DNA of 64,000 nt from Drosophila miranda (lineage: Eukaryota > Arthropoda > Insecta > Diptera > Drosophilidae): NCBI RefSeq assembly GCF_003369915.1, contig NC_046675.1, positions 31,953,001-32,017,000 of the forward strand, in the 5' to 3' direction. A model generated the notes under the pieces. That model saw nothing but the letters and a program-made list of their open reading frames with translations. It made no database searches and was not told where the DNA came from. Positions 34,875 to 45,168 of this stretch are shown in pieces (position 1 is the first letter of the stretch; each line of letters begins with the position of its first letter). The translations under genes were made by a program, and so were the position numbers.

Positions 34875-36128
34875 ATTGTTTTTCCTTCAATTCCATTTCC
34901 ATGGTTCAGCATATTCGTTGTATGTTTTGTGTCTATTTGTATACTTTTTATATATTTGCATGGGAAAACTAATTTTAAAAGGAAACAATTAATTCCGGCA
35001 ATTAATAAAACAATGATGGCGGAGTAAAAGGCTTTCCTTTGAGTAAAAAATACCCAAACCGACAGCCACACAATGACTCCAATTAAAAATACAATGCAAA
35101 CAGCATTACGCATGTGGAAAAGCCACAAAAGTGCGGGTGGGCCGCCTGTGGAAGGCTTTACTGTGAGCCAACTTTAAGCATGGAGTTGCCGCTGGCGATT
35201 TCTTTGTTTTTCTTTTGAGGTTTTCGCATAAATTTATCCACAAGAGCTCATAAATTCTAGCCTATTTAATGACATTATGAGAGGCTGAAGCGTTGGCGTT
35301 TAATGAGCAGGGATAACGAATTCAGTCTGGGTTAAGGATAGAATTTTCCCTGCAGCTAAAAATACTTCAGATTAAATTACTAAAACAGGAAGTTCCTTTC
35401 TGAGTTCTGAGTTCTGACTTCTGGCTGATGATTTGAGAAACAGCTAGAGGAAAACTCAATTACCATCTTTGTTTGAAGCACAAAAATAACTCCTCCTTTG
35501 TAGGGTCCCAATAAATTATTCCAACAAATGGCCAAGAGATAAAACTAAACGGTTAATGGCAGTCGGTCCCAAGAGTTGCCATAAAAAAAGGAGAAAGCTT
35601 TCTATCATAAATGTTGACTATAATGAAAGCTCTTGAAGGCACAGCAACACTCTCTCTCTCTCTCTCTCGCTTAGAGTTCGGTGTTTCAGTTCGGAAAAGA
35701 ACGTTGAGAACATAATTTGGCTATGTAATGTTGAATAATTCTTTGAAAAAGACGTAATATTTAATGGGTGAAACATTAAATTATAAAGGGAATACTTCTT
35801 TAAGCCAACAAATCGACCTTCATCTAAATTTCTACCAAAAACTTCCCCTGTAGAAGTTCTTTCATAACTTTTCTGACACTTGTATGCAAATCGGTACAAA
35901 ATCTGCGAGCAAACAAGTCCAACTTTTTGTCCGTTCTGTGGGTTAAAAAAAGTTTGAAAGCGGAGATTGGAAGGGAATGGTATATTCGGGCCACTCTTAA
36001 AATGTTTTTAATCTTTTCCACTATGCAAAATTTCCGTCTGGGCTAACACCTGTATCCCACTCTCCAATGTTGGAGCTACAGGAATTATTATTTATCTAGT
36101 TACATTTCCACACACCGCCTATCATTGT
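34875..36128. other. spacer between paralogues 2 and 3
   Basis: No coding sequence seen. It holds a (CT)n run at 35649-35668 and AT-rich sequence. A short homologous promoter block appears only in the last 90 bp before copy 3. Confidence 0.55.
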
Positions 36129-36155
36129 GAGTACATTTCAAATTCTCCACATTAT
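36129..36155 (+). promoter_or_regulatory. conserved promoter motif, paralogue 3
   Basis: GAGTACATTTCAAATTCTCC begins 88 nt before the ATG at 36217. It is the third occurrence of the motif at an identical distance, although the rest of the flank has diverged. Confidence 0.5.
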
Positions 36156-36216
36156 TCAGAGACACAACAAGTAAAAGTGACACAACTCCTTCCGTAATCG
36201 TAATTTTCGGCTTGCG

Positions 36217-37686
36217 ATGAAGCGCGTCCACGTGGATAACTATGCGCCCAAGTACTATAGCGGCAAGTGGTCGTGGGACTCGAAGAAGGACGCCCTACAC
36301 TTTGAGCCGCACAACGATTTGTCGGATGCCAGGGAGCGATACATCACCACGAACACTCACAAGTTTATGCGCACCATAAACCAGGAGGAGGAGCTGATCT
36401 TTCGCCAGGAGTTCGTTCGGTCTGAGAGTAGCTTCGATAATGACACAGTCGTGATATACGATATACGCGATCTGGTGCTGTTTCTAATGCCAACTGAATT
36501 CCTAACTTACAAATTTGTCGAGTTCATGCACAAGCCGGCTGTGTATCGACTGCTCCATTCGCTGACCATCTACTTCGAGTACTACCTCCGGATGGTGGAG
36601 TTCGTACTGATACGACGGGATGAGCTCTCTGGCCAAATGGCCCAGATTCAGAGCGAGCAAACGAATGATATGAAGCGGGTATTCTCTGTATATTTGAGTC
36701 AATATCGGATGCTGGTGGCCCGCAACTACAGTGTGATCATCAAGGGCGAGGGCGACATGGGGAAGTACTACCACATGAAGGAGATCGTCAACATTTCGGC
36801 CACCATTTGGGACAAGAACTTCCACGAGCAGTTCCTCGCATGCAGCACTCAGATCGTGTGGATTGCGATGCATCGCAGGGCCTACAATGTCATCGAAATG
36901 GAGATGAATCGGCTGTTTCGCTCCGAGCACTTTGTCACGAGTCGTCCGGAGTATCTGAGCTTCACACCGGCGGAGCGGAGTCTTCTGTATGGCCGCAACA
37001 GCAAGATCGTCAATTATCGCACTCAGGTGTCGCCCCTCATCCAGGAGCTGCAGCACATTCGGGCGGAGGACCTGCCCATTCTGTGGATTGGGGAGCGCAA
37101 GTATCGTGGCACTGACATTCGCATCATGGAGATGGAGCTGGAGTACATTGTGCCGGGACCCCAGTTGCGTCTAATCGACGTGGCCCATGGTATTTTGGGG
37201 CATCCCAAGAAGCTCTACAACACCCTCCTGGAGCTCGACTGGCCCTCTGTACGCTACTCAAACTTCTCCAAGCATCACGACCCGTATCACATCATTAGGC
37301 AGCCCCATTTAGACATCCCAAAGATAGATGCAATGAAGATGCGCCAAATGACCGTGCAATATGAGCACTTCTACGAAATCCACAACCTATTCGAGACGTG
37401 CCATCGCCAGGTGATCTTCAAATGGCTGCGTCGCGAGAAGATCATCAAGTTCTATCGCTCTGGGGGTCTGCTCACGAACATCGTCTCGCGCTGCGAGAAG
37501 GAGCTGGCCACCACTGCGCATGGGCCCCGCGTGGATCAGATAATCGCCAATTACTTCAAGGTCAAGAGCCGCCTGCGCAAGGAAGCGCAAAGCAGAGAAG
37601 GAGATGATGACACCGTGGCTTCCGGCCGCATCGGAAATGCTTCGCCTAAAGAAAAGAACCAGGTCGCGGATATGTTTTACGATTAA
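36217..37686 (+). CDS. tandem paralogue 3, with C-terminal extension (possible PPP1R36-like)
   Basis: A 489-aa intronless protein collinear with copies 1 and 2 from MKRVHVDNYAPKYYSGKW onward. It is longer because of a charged C-terminal tail (LRKEAQSREGDDDTVASGRI and beyond). The helical domain is almost identical to the other copies, whereas the region after HGILGHPKKLYNT diverges (QYEHFYEIHNLFETCHRQVI). Its base composition is more GC-rich at third positions than copies 1 and 2, suggesting it is the older, more constrained copy. If only one copy is shared with other flies, this is the best candidate for the ancestral gene. Function is uncertain, as for copy 1. Confidence 0.62.
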   Translation: MKRVHVDNYAPKYYSGKWSWDSKKDALHFEPHNDLSDARERYITTNTHKFMRTINQEEELIFRQEFVRSESSFDNDTVVIYDIRDLVLFLMPTEFLTYKFVEFMHKPAVYRLLHSLTIYFEYYLRMVEFVLIRRDELSGQMAQIQSEQTNDMKRVFSVYLSQYRMLVARNYSVIIKGEGDMGKYYHMKEIVNISATIWDKNFHEQFLACSTQIVWIAMHRRAYNVIEMEMNRLFRSEHFVTSRPEYLSFTPAERSLLYGRNSKIVNYRTQVSPLIQELQHIRAEDLPILWIGERKYRGTDIRIMEMELEYIVPGPQLRLIDVAHGILGHPKKLYNTLLELDWPSVRYSNFSKHHDPYHIIRQPHLDIPKIDAMKMRQMTVQYEHFYEIHNLFETCHRQVIFKWLRREKIIKFYRSGGLLTNIVSRCEKELATTAHGPRVDQIIANYFKVKSRLRKEAQSREGDDDTVASGRIGNASPKEKNQVADMFYD

Positions 37687-38186
37687 CAATAACCTGGTTC
37701 GGACATCAGGGTTTCTTTGAGTTTAGTTTCAAATTATTTGTTATTCAGTAAAGGTAAGAACTTTTAGTATCGAACCAAAAATGATCAAAAATATGTCGGC
37801 TGTTATCCCAACGATTTCCGTTCCCAGAAGTCTTGGCATCTGATTCCATATCGTCCATTATTTTTTCCCATCCTTAAGCTCCGGCCCGTTTGCCGCAAAG
37901 ATTAACTAAATCCCATACAAAAGTTGTATAAAATTTTAGATTATAGTAAAGTATTAAATCCACACTAAGATCCAATAATGGCTAGATCTGATCATATATG
38001 AATGGAAAATTTTCGTTTGAAACAAAATGTTGATACTAAATGGAATAGATTTTGTATCGAAAAATCGTATTAAAAATTCAAAAATAGTGTTCAATAAATA
38101 CCTTGGAATAGTTTGATTCTCTGGATCTGGATCTCTATAAATATCTCTAGTGGCGATTGCAGACTTTTCTTTCCCACTGTTTTGAG
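37687..38186. other. spacer between paralogue 3 and the first deformylase
   Basis: AT-rich, no coding sequence seen. It holds the 3' UTR of paralogue 3 and the upstream region of the deformylase. Confidence 0.5.
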
Positions 38187-38193
38187 ATGTCAT

Positions 38194-38208
38194 CAGCTGT
38201 TCTTCAGA
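38194..38208 (+). promoter_or_regulatory. E-box CAGCTGTT plus TCAGATT initiator-like sequence
   Basis: TCAGCTGTT also lies close upstream of the second deformylase gene, and E-box core elements of this type are common at Drosophila housekeeping starts. If transcription starts here, the upstream ATG at 38187 is not in the mRNA. Confidence 0.35.
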
Positions 38209-38301
38209 TTAGATTATCGAGGAGGGAAATCTGCCGGCGCCTCCTAACAGTCGCTCGAGAGAAGTTGTTCCGTTCAGTCCGAAAGTCTTTTGTTCCGAAT
38301 C

Positions 38302-38962
38302 ATGTCTGTGCCGCCATATTTGCACTTTACCCAAATCGGGGATCCAGTACTCCGTCAAATAGCGGAGGAAGTGCCGCCCGAACGCATTGGCACCGTCGAG
38401 ATCGATCAGATCGTGGATCGCATGGTAAAAGTATTGCGTCACTATGACTGCGTGGGCGTGGCAGCGCCCCAGGTGGGAGTGCCACTTCGGATCATCGTAA
38501 TGGAGTTCCGTGAGGGCAAGCAAGAGCAATTCAAGCCAGAGATCTATGCAGAACGCAAAATGTCAACGCTTCCCTTGGCGGTGAGTCTCTGTAATCTCTG
38601 TTGTTATTTAATTAGTCTAAAAATACGTCTATAAATCATATGCACCTTAGGTGTTTATAAATCCGGAGCTCGAGATAACCAGTAGCGCGGTAAACAAACA
38701 TCCCGAAGGCTGTATGAGTGTTAGAGGCTACTCGGCCCAGGTGGATCGCTACGACAGGGTGCGCATCAAGGGAATTGGAAAGCTGGGAACTCCTTCCGAG
38801 ATGGAGCTGGAGGGCTGGAACGCGCGCATTGCCCAGCACGAGGTGGATCACTTGAATGGCAAGATCTATGTGGATCGCATGGATGTTTCCACCTTCAATT
38901 GCCTCAGCTGGCAGCAGATTAACGCGGCCGAAGGACGATCCGCCATTTGGTTTCACAAATAA
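38302..38962 (+). CDS. CG31373: peptide deformylase, short form without presequence (CG31373-like)
   Basis: Two exons, 38302-38580 and 38651-38962, joined by a 70-nt GTGAGT...TTAG intron, give 196 aa. Peptide deformylase removes the N-formyl group from Met of nascent mitochondrial proteins. All three metal-site motifs are present: GVAAPQVG (52-59), EGCMS (112-116, Cys114 ligand) and HEVDH (156-160, two His ligands and catalytic Glu). The protein starts directly at MSVPPYLHFTQIGDP with no targeting peptide. No in-frame ATG lies upstream before a TAA at 38245. A different frame opens at ATG 38187 with an Arg-rich, presequence-like N-terminus (see findings). The length equals that I remember for D. 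melanogaster CG31373. An AATAAA overlaps the stop codon. It lies in tandem with the second deformylase. Confidence 0.85.
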
Positions 38963-39928
38963 AATAAAATTTTAAACACTTGCTTTTGTTGGAACTAGTC
39001 TAAAAAAACGGTTTTAGCGAAAATGGGCAAACAAAAAGGAAAACGAAAGAGGATAGTCGTTCCTATTGTTCAATTTCGATATTCCGTCGAATATGATTAG
39101 CTAGATATTTAGCCATGCCCGTATAGTTTTATACGATCGGTGAATCAATTTTCTACTTAACTGGCTTATTTTAAATACTTGCTTTTATTGCATTTTGTGT
39201 AAAAAAAGGTTTCAGCAAAATAGGTCAAACAAAAACAAGGTTGTAGCAAAATAGGTCAAACAAAACAAGCGAAAGAGATAGTCGTTCTTATTGCACAATT
39301 TAGAGATTCCGTTGAATAATTCTTGCTAACTAAAACCCTTAGTTTTGCCCACGTAATTTTAGACCATTGATGAATAAATTTTCTACAAGATTGGACAGTT
39401 TTTAGTCCTTGCTTTTATTGTTTTATGACTAAAGCCAACAAGTAAAAAAAAAAAGCGCCGTGTTGCTGGTATTTAAAAACATGATGCGTGTATATGTCCT
39501 CGTATACCCTATTTCGTTAATTTAATATGATGGTCCTGTTTTCCAAACTGGTTTTAAAACGTAATTAATAAAAAATTGTTCTCAAATTTATAGGTTTTAG
39601 ACATATTGATGCATATGATTATTATCTTGTAAATATCTCCTTATACCTATTCTTGGTCTCTGTGGGAAGACAATAAACTGCAAAATATCGTTTAAATAGC
39701 TTTAAAACATAGACTAAACTGTTTTTGCATTAATTGGAGCATGGGATGACAAACATTTTCTACTATACTATACTATAATACCCTTTTCCCTAGGGTATGA
39801 AAATTAGTGTTGTCGCAACTTTTGTGTATGGAATGAGACTAGTGATGAGAGCACCACAAAAATACCGACATTTGTATTTTCAATCAGCTGGGAGAACTTA
39901 ATTTTACTGGTTCACAAGCTCACAACTG
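38963..39928. other. spacer between the deformylases, largely repeats
   Basis: Contains two tandem units of a dispersed repeat (38978-39411) and, at 39779-39800, ATACCCTTTTCCCTAGGGTAT, a small hairpin of the DINE-1/mini-me end type. No coding sequence. Confidence 0.6.
38978..39411 (+). repeat. two tandem units (about 199 and 235 bp) of a dispersed repeat
   Basis: Both units begin ACTTGCTTTTRTTG and share GATAGTCGTTC-TATTG, ATTCCGTYGAAT and TGAATMAATTTTCTAC in order. The second unit has an internal duplication of AGCAAAATAGGTCAAACAAA. A third, partial copy lies at about 48488-48612. Probably a transposon-derived family, name not recognised. Confidence 0.75.
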
Positions 39929-39956
39929 TATCGATCCATCCCTGCGGTCAGCTGTT
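39929..39956 (+). promoter_or_regulatory. DRE-like TATCGAT and E-box TCAGCTGTT
   Basis: TATCGAT at 39929-39935 (close to the DRE consensus TATCGATA) and TCAGCTGTT at 39948-39956 sit 26-53 nt before the ATG. This is typical of TATA-less Drosophila housekeeping promoters. Confidence 0.4.
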
Positions 39957-39981
39957 GTTGTTTACTAAAATCTACGCGAAA

Positions 39982-40750
39982 ATGCTGCTTAGGCAACCGG
40001 CAAACCTTTATAAATCCATTATTGGAGCCCGCCGCAACCTCAGCACGGGTCTGCCCTCTGCCCAATCATTTAGGAAATGGTATCAACAACTGTGGACAAC
40101 GGAGCGTACCAATCTGCCGCCCTACAACCACTTTACACAAATCGGGGATCCTGTGCTCCGGCAACAGGCGGCCGCAGTGCCTCTGGAGCTCATCGAGGGT
40201 CCCGAAATCGAAGCCATTGTTGAGCAAATGGTCAAGGTACTCCGAAAGTACAACTGTGTAGGTATAGCCGCGCCACAGATTGGCGTTTCCCTCAGAATCA
40301 TCGCCATGGAGTTCAAGAAGAGTATGCAGAAGGAAATGCCAGACGCCGTATACCAGGCGCGACAGATGTCAGAGCTGCCACTGACCGTAAGCGTGTAATA
40401 TTAACCTTACTGCCATCTGTAACTCCCTCCACTTGCAGGTCTTGATCAATCCCGTGCTGACGGTGACAAATTACTCGAAACTGAAACATCCCGAGGGCTG
40501 CATGAGTGTCCGTGGCTTTTCCGCGGAAGTGGAACGCTTCGAGGGCGTGAAACTTAGCGGCCTGGACAAGAGTAGCAAGCAAAATGATCTCATATTGAGT
40601 GGCTGGAACGCACGTATTGCCCAGCACGAGATGGATCACTTAGACGGCAAGCTGTACACGGATCAAATGGATCGTTCGACCTTCTCTTGCACCTGCTGGG
40701 AGGCTGTGAATACCAAGTCCGGACGCGTGGAGATACCATTTTACAAATAA
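39982..40750 (+). CDS. CG31278: mitochondrial peptide deformylase (CG31278-like)
   Basis: Two exons, 39982-40386 and 40439-40750, with a 52-nt intron (GTAAGC...TTGCAG), give 238 aa. The first 40 residues (MLLRQPANLYKSIIGARRNL and on) are rich in Arg/Ser/Leu with no acids, a mitochondrial presequence. The deformylase motifs follow: GIAAPQIG (about 94-101), EGCMS (154-158) and HEMDH (198-202). It deformylates fMet on mitochondrially encoded proteins. The intron is at the same codon as in the neighbouring short gene and exon 2 has identical length, so the two arose by tandem duplication. The start is the first ATG of the open frame. The length equals that I remember for the annotated fly mitochondrial deformylase. 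A convergent gene ends 68 bp downstream. Confidence 0.9.
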
Positions 40751-40818
40751 TTTATGGTATTGTTTTTTAATTAACTAAAATATTGAAACTGTTTTAAAGG
40801 AAAGTCCGTGCGTTGGCA

Positions 40819-41325
40819 CTAATCCCCTAATTTGGGGGGCGCAAATTTGATTAGATTCTTGTTGGCCAGCTCTAGAACCGTTTTGACCTTGAAGTACTCC
40901 TTGCAGTTCCACAGCTCGTGCTTATCCATCACATAGGTGAACAGATCGTTCATCTCGCGCTTCAGGTGACGATGCGCCTCTGCCAGCTTTGTGTGCAGCT
41001 CCAGAACCACCTTGTGGAGGTTCTCCTTGGCAGCAGTCCGGTTCTTCTGGTACTCCTCCTCTTCCCCCAGATTGACAGCATCCTCCTGCATGGTATGATT
41101 GTGCCAATCCGTCCAACGCTGCATCAGAACCTTTCCCAAATAGTTGACTATGCCCCCGCGCAAGATGAACTGCCGTATGACCGGATGGGTGTTACCAGCT
41201 GCGTCCCGATAGGCGGCTTCCCCGTTGATGGGATGGGATTTCTTATCCATTCGCTCGTCCTCAAATGTGAAAAGGGTCTCCATACCCAAATCATACTGTT
41301 TGAACAGAAAGGGTTTCCTCTCCAT
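40819..41325 (-). CDS. intronless 168-aa protein, function unknown
   Basis: Complete frame from MERKPFLFKQYDLGMETLFT to KFAPPKLGD. I do not recognise it. It is soluble, without signal or membrane segment. The N-terminal third contains an FFxFExER-type stretch and GNTHPVIRQFILRGGIVNYL. The C-terminal half (about 85-165) is strongly helical and charged, likely coiled coil (EEEYQKNRTAAKENLHKVVL), ending in NKNLIKFAPPK. Codon use and the clean frame support a real gene. The opposite strand is also open (40918-41364), but its translation lacks protein-like features. It is convergent with the deformylase (68-bp gap) and upstream of nothing else on its strand until pug, whose stop lies 421 bp from its ATG. 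Confidence 0.75.
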   Translation of the reverse strand: MERKPFLFKQYDLGMETLFTFEDERMDKKSHPINGEAAYRDAAGNTHPVIRQFILRGGIVNYLGKVLMQRWTDWHNHTMQEDAVNLGEEEEYQKNRTAAKENLHKVVLELHTKLAEAHRHLKREMNDLFTYVMDKHELWNCKEYFKVKTVLELANKNLIKFAPPKLGD

Positions 41326-41746
41326 TCCGTCTTACTATTGTTTGCTGTCCAAAAATATTTCTAAAATTTTACTGTGCTCTGTTTGACGAACGAGGCAGGA
41401 CAGGTGTTGAAAGCCTTCAAACAAAACCGTCTCAAGGCTCAAGTTTTCACAGCTAAAGCAAATATTACTAATCAAATCTGTCCAGGCATCGAGTAGAGAT
41501 TTCTTGAAAATCATCTTTATATTTACTTTTATAACTTATTTCTAAATCATTTTATATACAGACATGTACGTGATAGGATTTGAATTTAAACAAAAGCCGC
41601 GGTTATATAGATACATATATCGGTATCAGAGACACAACAAAAACAACGGTACATTTGAAAAACCTGGAATTTTTATAGTCAAATGCAAAAGAGTTATGCA
41701 GGATCCAAACGTACATCCTCTGTCTTGTATTTTGACATAGTTCTCC
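41326..41746. other. spacer between the 168-aa gene and pug
   Basis: Holds the pug 3' UTR and the promoter of the 168-aa gene, both on the minus strand. No other coding sequence. Confidence 0.6.
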
Positions 41747-44700
41747 CTAGAACAGACCCTCGATCTGTCCCGTCTCCGTGTTCAGATCAATGTCATAGAT
41801 GGCCGGGCGCGTGGAGAGACCTGGCATTTTGGTAATCTCCCCGCACATGGCCACCACAAAGCCAGCTCCAGCCGAGACATAGACATCCTCCACGTCCAGT
41901 GTGAAGCCCTTGGGGGCTCCCTTGATTTTGGCATCACCGCTCAAGGAGCCCGACGTCTTGGACATGCAGATGGGAAGATTGCCAAAGCCCTGGAGGGAAA
42001 AAAGGTATCTAGAGGGTGCTTTGAAGGAGCATCTTTAGTGGATTGTTGCACTTACCGCCTCTGTCAATCGCTTGACCTTCTCTTGGGCGTTTGCCGAGAG
42101 CACCACCCTGCCAGCACCGTACATGGTCGTCGCAATCTTCGTCATCTTGTCCAGCAGCGGCAGTTCCAGATCATAGAGCAGCTTGAAGTTGTTTCCCTTT
42201 TCGCAGGCCTTGATCACGGCATCCGCAAGCTCCACAGCACCGGCGCCACCATCGGACCAGTGGGTGGACACAACGGCAGCAAAGGCACCAGCCTTCAGAG
42301 CGGCGCTCTTGAGGAGTTCATGCTCCGCCTGGGTATCGGTGACATGGACATTGATGCAGACAACCACTGGCATGCCGAAGGCCTGGCCATTGGCGATGTG
42401 CTGCAGCAGATTAGGCAGACCCTTCTCCAGCAGCTCCAGATTCTCCTCGGTGTACTGCTTGTTCAGGGGCGCTCCGGGAGTGACCGGTGCACCGCCGCCA
42501 TGCATTTTGATGGCCCGAACGGTGGTAACAAGGACCACAGCATTGGGTTTGCGTCCCGAGGTGCGGCACTTGATGTTGCAGAACTTCTCCATGCCAATGT
42601 CGGAGCCGAAGCCGGCCTCCGTGCACACGAAACCATCCTTGCCGACCAGCTTGAGGCCAATCTCGTCGGCGATGATGGAGTTGCAGCCATGGGCGATGTT
42701 GGCAAAGGGTCCAGCATGCACCAGCACCGGAGTACCCTCCAGACTCTGCATCAGATTCGGCTCCAGGGCGTCCTTCAAGAGCACAGCGAGAGCACCAGTC
42801 ACGCCCAGATCATCAGCGGTCACGGGCTTGCCCGATCTATCGAAAGCCACCACCATGTCGGCGAGCCGATGCTTCATGTCCTTCAGGCAGCGGGAGAGCG
42901 CCAGCACGGCCATGATCTCGCTGGCCACCGCAATGGAGAAGCGTGTCTCGCGCGAGATGCCCTTTTCCGTGGGAGACTGGCCCACCGTAATGGAACGGAG
43001 GTATCGATCGTTGATGTCCACTACGCGCTCCCACATGATCGTCTCCGGGTCGATGTCCAGGCGTGCAAAGGCGCCGTACTCCTCCTCTGTCAGCGCATCC
43101 GGATCGGTCTTCTCAATGCCCAGACGCTTCAGGCGACGCAGCTGGATGGGCGAGAACTTGCGCTGACCCTTGATCCGCGGCACCAGGCGCTCATACAGTG
43201 CCTTGTCCTTCTGCGTGCACTCGTGGAAGATGCGCGTATCCAGCTGTGCGGCCAGCAGGTTATTGGCCGCCGACACCGCATGAATGTCGCCCGTCAAATG
43301 GAGATTGAACTCCTCCATGGGTATGACCTGGGCGTAGCCGCCGCCCGCCGCGCCACCCTTGATGCCAAAGGTGGGTCCCTGCGAGGGTTGTCGAAGGGCA
43401 GCGATCACATTCCTCTTCTTATGGGCGCCCAGTGCCTGGACGAGGCCCATCAACGAGGTGCTCTTGCCCTCACCCAAAGGTGTGGGTGTAATCCCCGCCA
43501 CCACCACATAGCTGCCCGCCTCCTTGTCAGCCAGACGGTCGAGCACCGAAAGCGAGATCTTGGCCTTTTTGTTGCCATACAGCGACACATCGCGCGACTC
43601 CAGGCCGATCTCCTTGGCCAGCAAAGCAATGTCCTTGGGCTTCTGCCCGCGTGCAATCACAATGTCACTGGGTACCGGCCTCAGGGGCTTCAATGGCAGC
43701 GGCTCCAGTGTCCATTGGGTGCGCATCTGGCGGTCCAGGGCCCTGGCCGCCGAACGGACGGTGTTCTTCATCAGCATGGCCACGGTCATGGGTCCAACGC
43801 CGCCAGGCACGGGTGTGATATGTCCAGCAACCTTCTTTGCCTCTTCGTAGTCCACGTCGCCCACCAGACGGCTGCCGCTGGCCTTCGAAGGGTCTAAACG
43901 AGGATTAAAGGATTTCTGGGATTAGAATGGGAATCCAGAAGAAGTCGATGGATTTCCATAGAGCGCTATTTCTAGACTAAAACCCGCAACAAAATTGTAA
44001 TCCAGAATCATGCATCTTATCTGTCGATGTGGACCCCCAGGGCGGGTCACTGCGGGGTCATTCGCACTGATAAGGTATACAGGGGAAAATGATCAACAAG
44101 TGGCAACGATAGAAATGCATTTGGTAAAGGAAAATTACAAGCGAAGGCATAGATTAAATGATTATGTTTGGGAGGCTATAAAGATCCATTCTTATAGGAA
44201 AAGCTATCAAAAACCTTCATAAATTCAAAGAGATATATAATGAGGTATATAAAACAATGATTCCAGAAGGGAGAACCTATCATAGCCCCTCAAAAAAAAA
44301 GGTATCCTTCCTCACCTGGCTTCACATTAATGCCACAATCGATGACCACCGCACCGGGCTTTATCCACGATCCCTTGACCATCTCGGCGACGCCGATGCC
44401 CACCACTAGGATGTCCGCACTCCTTGTGATCTCCTCGATGTTACGCGTCTTCGAATGGCACACCGTCACCGTGGCATGGGCCCACTTCAAGAGCTCTGCG
44501 GCAGGAGTACCCACGATTTTGCTGCGACCCAGGACGACGGCTCTGGCTCCAGAAATCTCCACTCCGGCGCGACGAATGAGCTCGATGCAGCCCCAGGGAG
44601 TGCAGGGCAGGAAGCCGCCAAGATCCCCGATGGCCAAGCGACCCTCGTTGACGGTGTGGAGGCCATCCACATCCTTTTCGGGCGCCACGGCGTCCGTGAT

Positions 44701-45168
44701 GCGATGCGAATCGATGGGGGAATCGCAGTCCAGTGGCATCTGCACGATGATGCCATGCACTCGGGGGTCGTCGTTCAGATCGTTTATCTACAAAATGAAA
44801 ATTTCTTTGGGTTCCGTTTCCCGTTGCATAATCCACAATCGATAACCCACCTTATCGAGCAGCTCCACTTCGGTGATGGTGCGGGGCAGCTGTACGTGGA
44901 CCGCCTCGATGCCAATCTCCGTGGCCGCCTTGACCTTCATGCGAATGTAGACATTGGAGTCCTCGCGTCCGCCCACCTGAACGATCCTCAGTCCAGGCGT
45001 GAACTTTGGCAGCAGCCTCGTCATGGAGGTCACCTCACCGCGCAGCTCCTCGCGTATATTTCTGGCAGTAGAAAGGGCGTAATGATTGGTGGAATGATCT
45101 CTCAGGGATCTCTCTGGGACTCACTTGGCCACGGCCGTGCCCGATATGATCTTGGCCTCGTTGCTCAT
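41747..45168 (-). CDS. pug: pugilist: trifunctional C1-tetrahydrofolate synthase
   Basis: Five coding exons: 45168-45125, 45061-44851, 44787-44316, 43893-42056 and 41989-41747. They join in frame to 935 aa, the usual cytosolic MTHFD1 length. The N-terminal domain (about 1-300) is the methylene-THF dehydrogenase/cyclohydrolase, with catalytic Tyr53 and Lys57 in YIRMK, and PGGVGPMTV at 272-280. The C-terminal domain is the 10-formyl-THF synthetase, with ATP-binding GEGKST at 383-388 and [20 protein letters not shown]. It interconverts one-carbon units on folate for purine, thymidylate and methionine synthesis. In D. melanogaster, pug mutants have altered eye pigment. The start [15 protein letters not shown] sits in a 44-nt first coding exon. 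All introns are GT-AG (63, 63, 422 and 66 nt). A long antisense frame over exon 4 is a codon-bias shadow. Confidence 0.96.

Noticed and set aside
42038-43897. 619-codon plus-strand frame opposite pug
   Set aside because: Antisense shadow of pug exon 4. Strong third-position codon bias removes stops on the opposite strand. The translation has no domain, while the minus strand encodes conserved folate-enzyme motifs.
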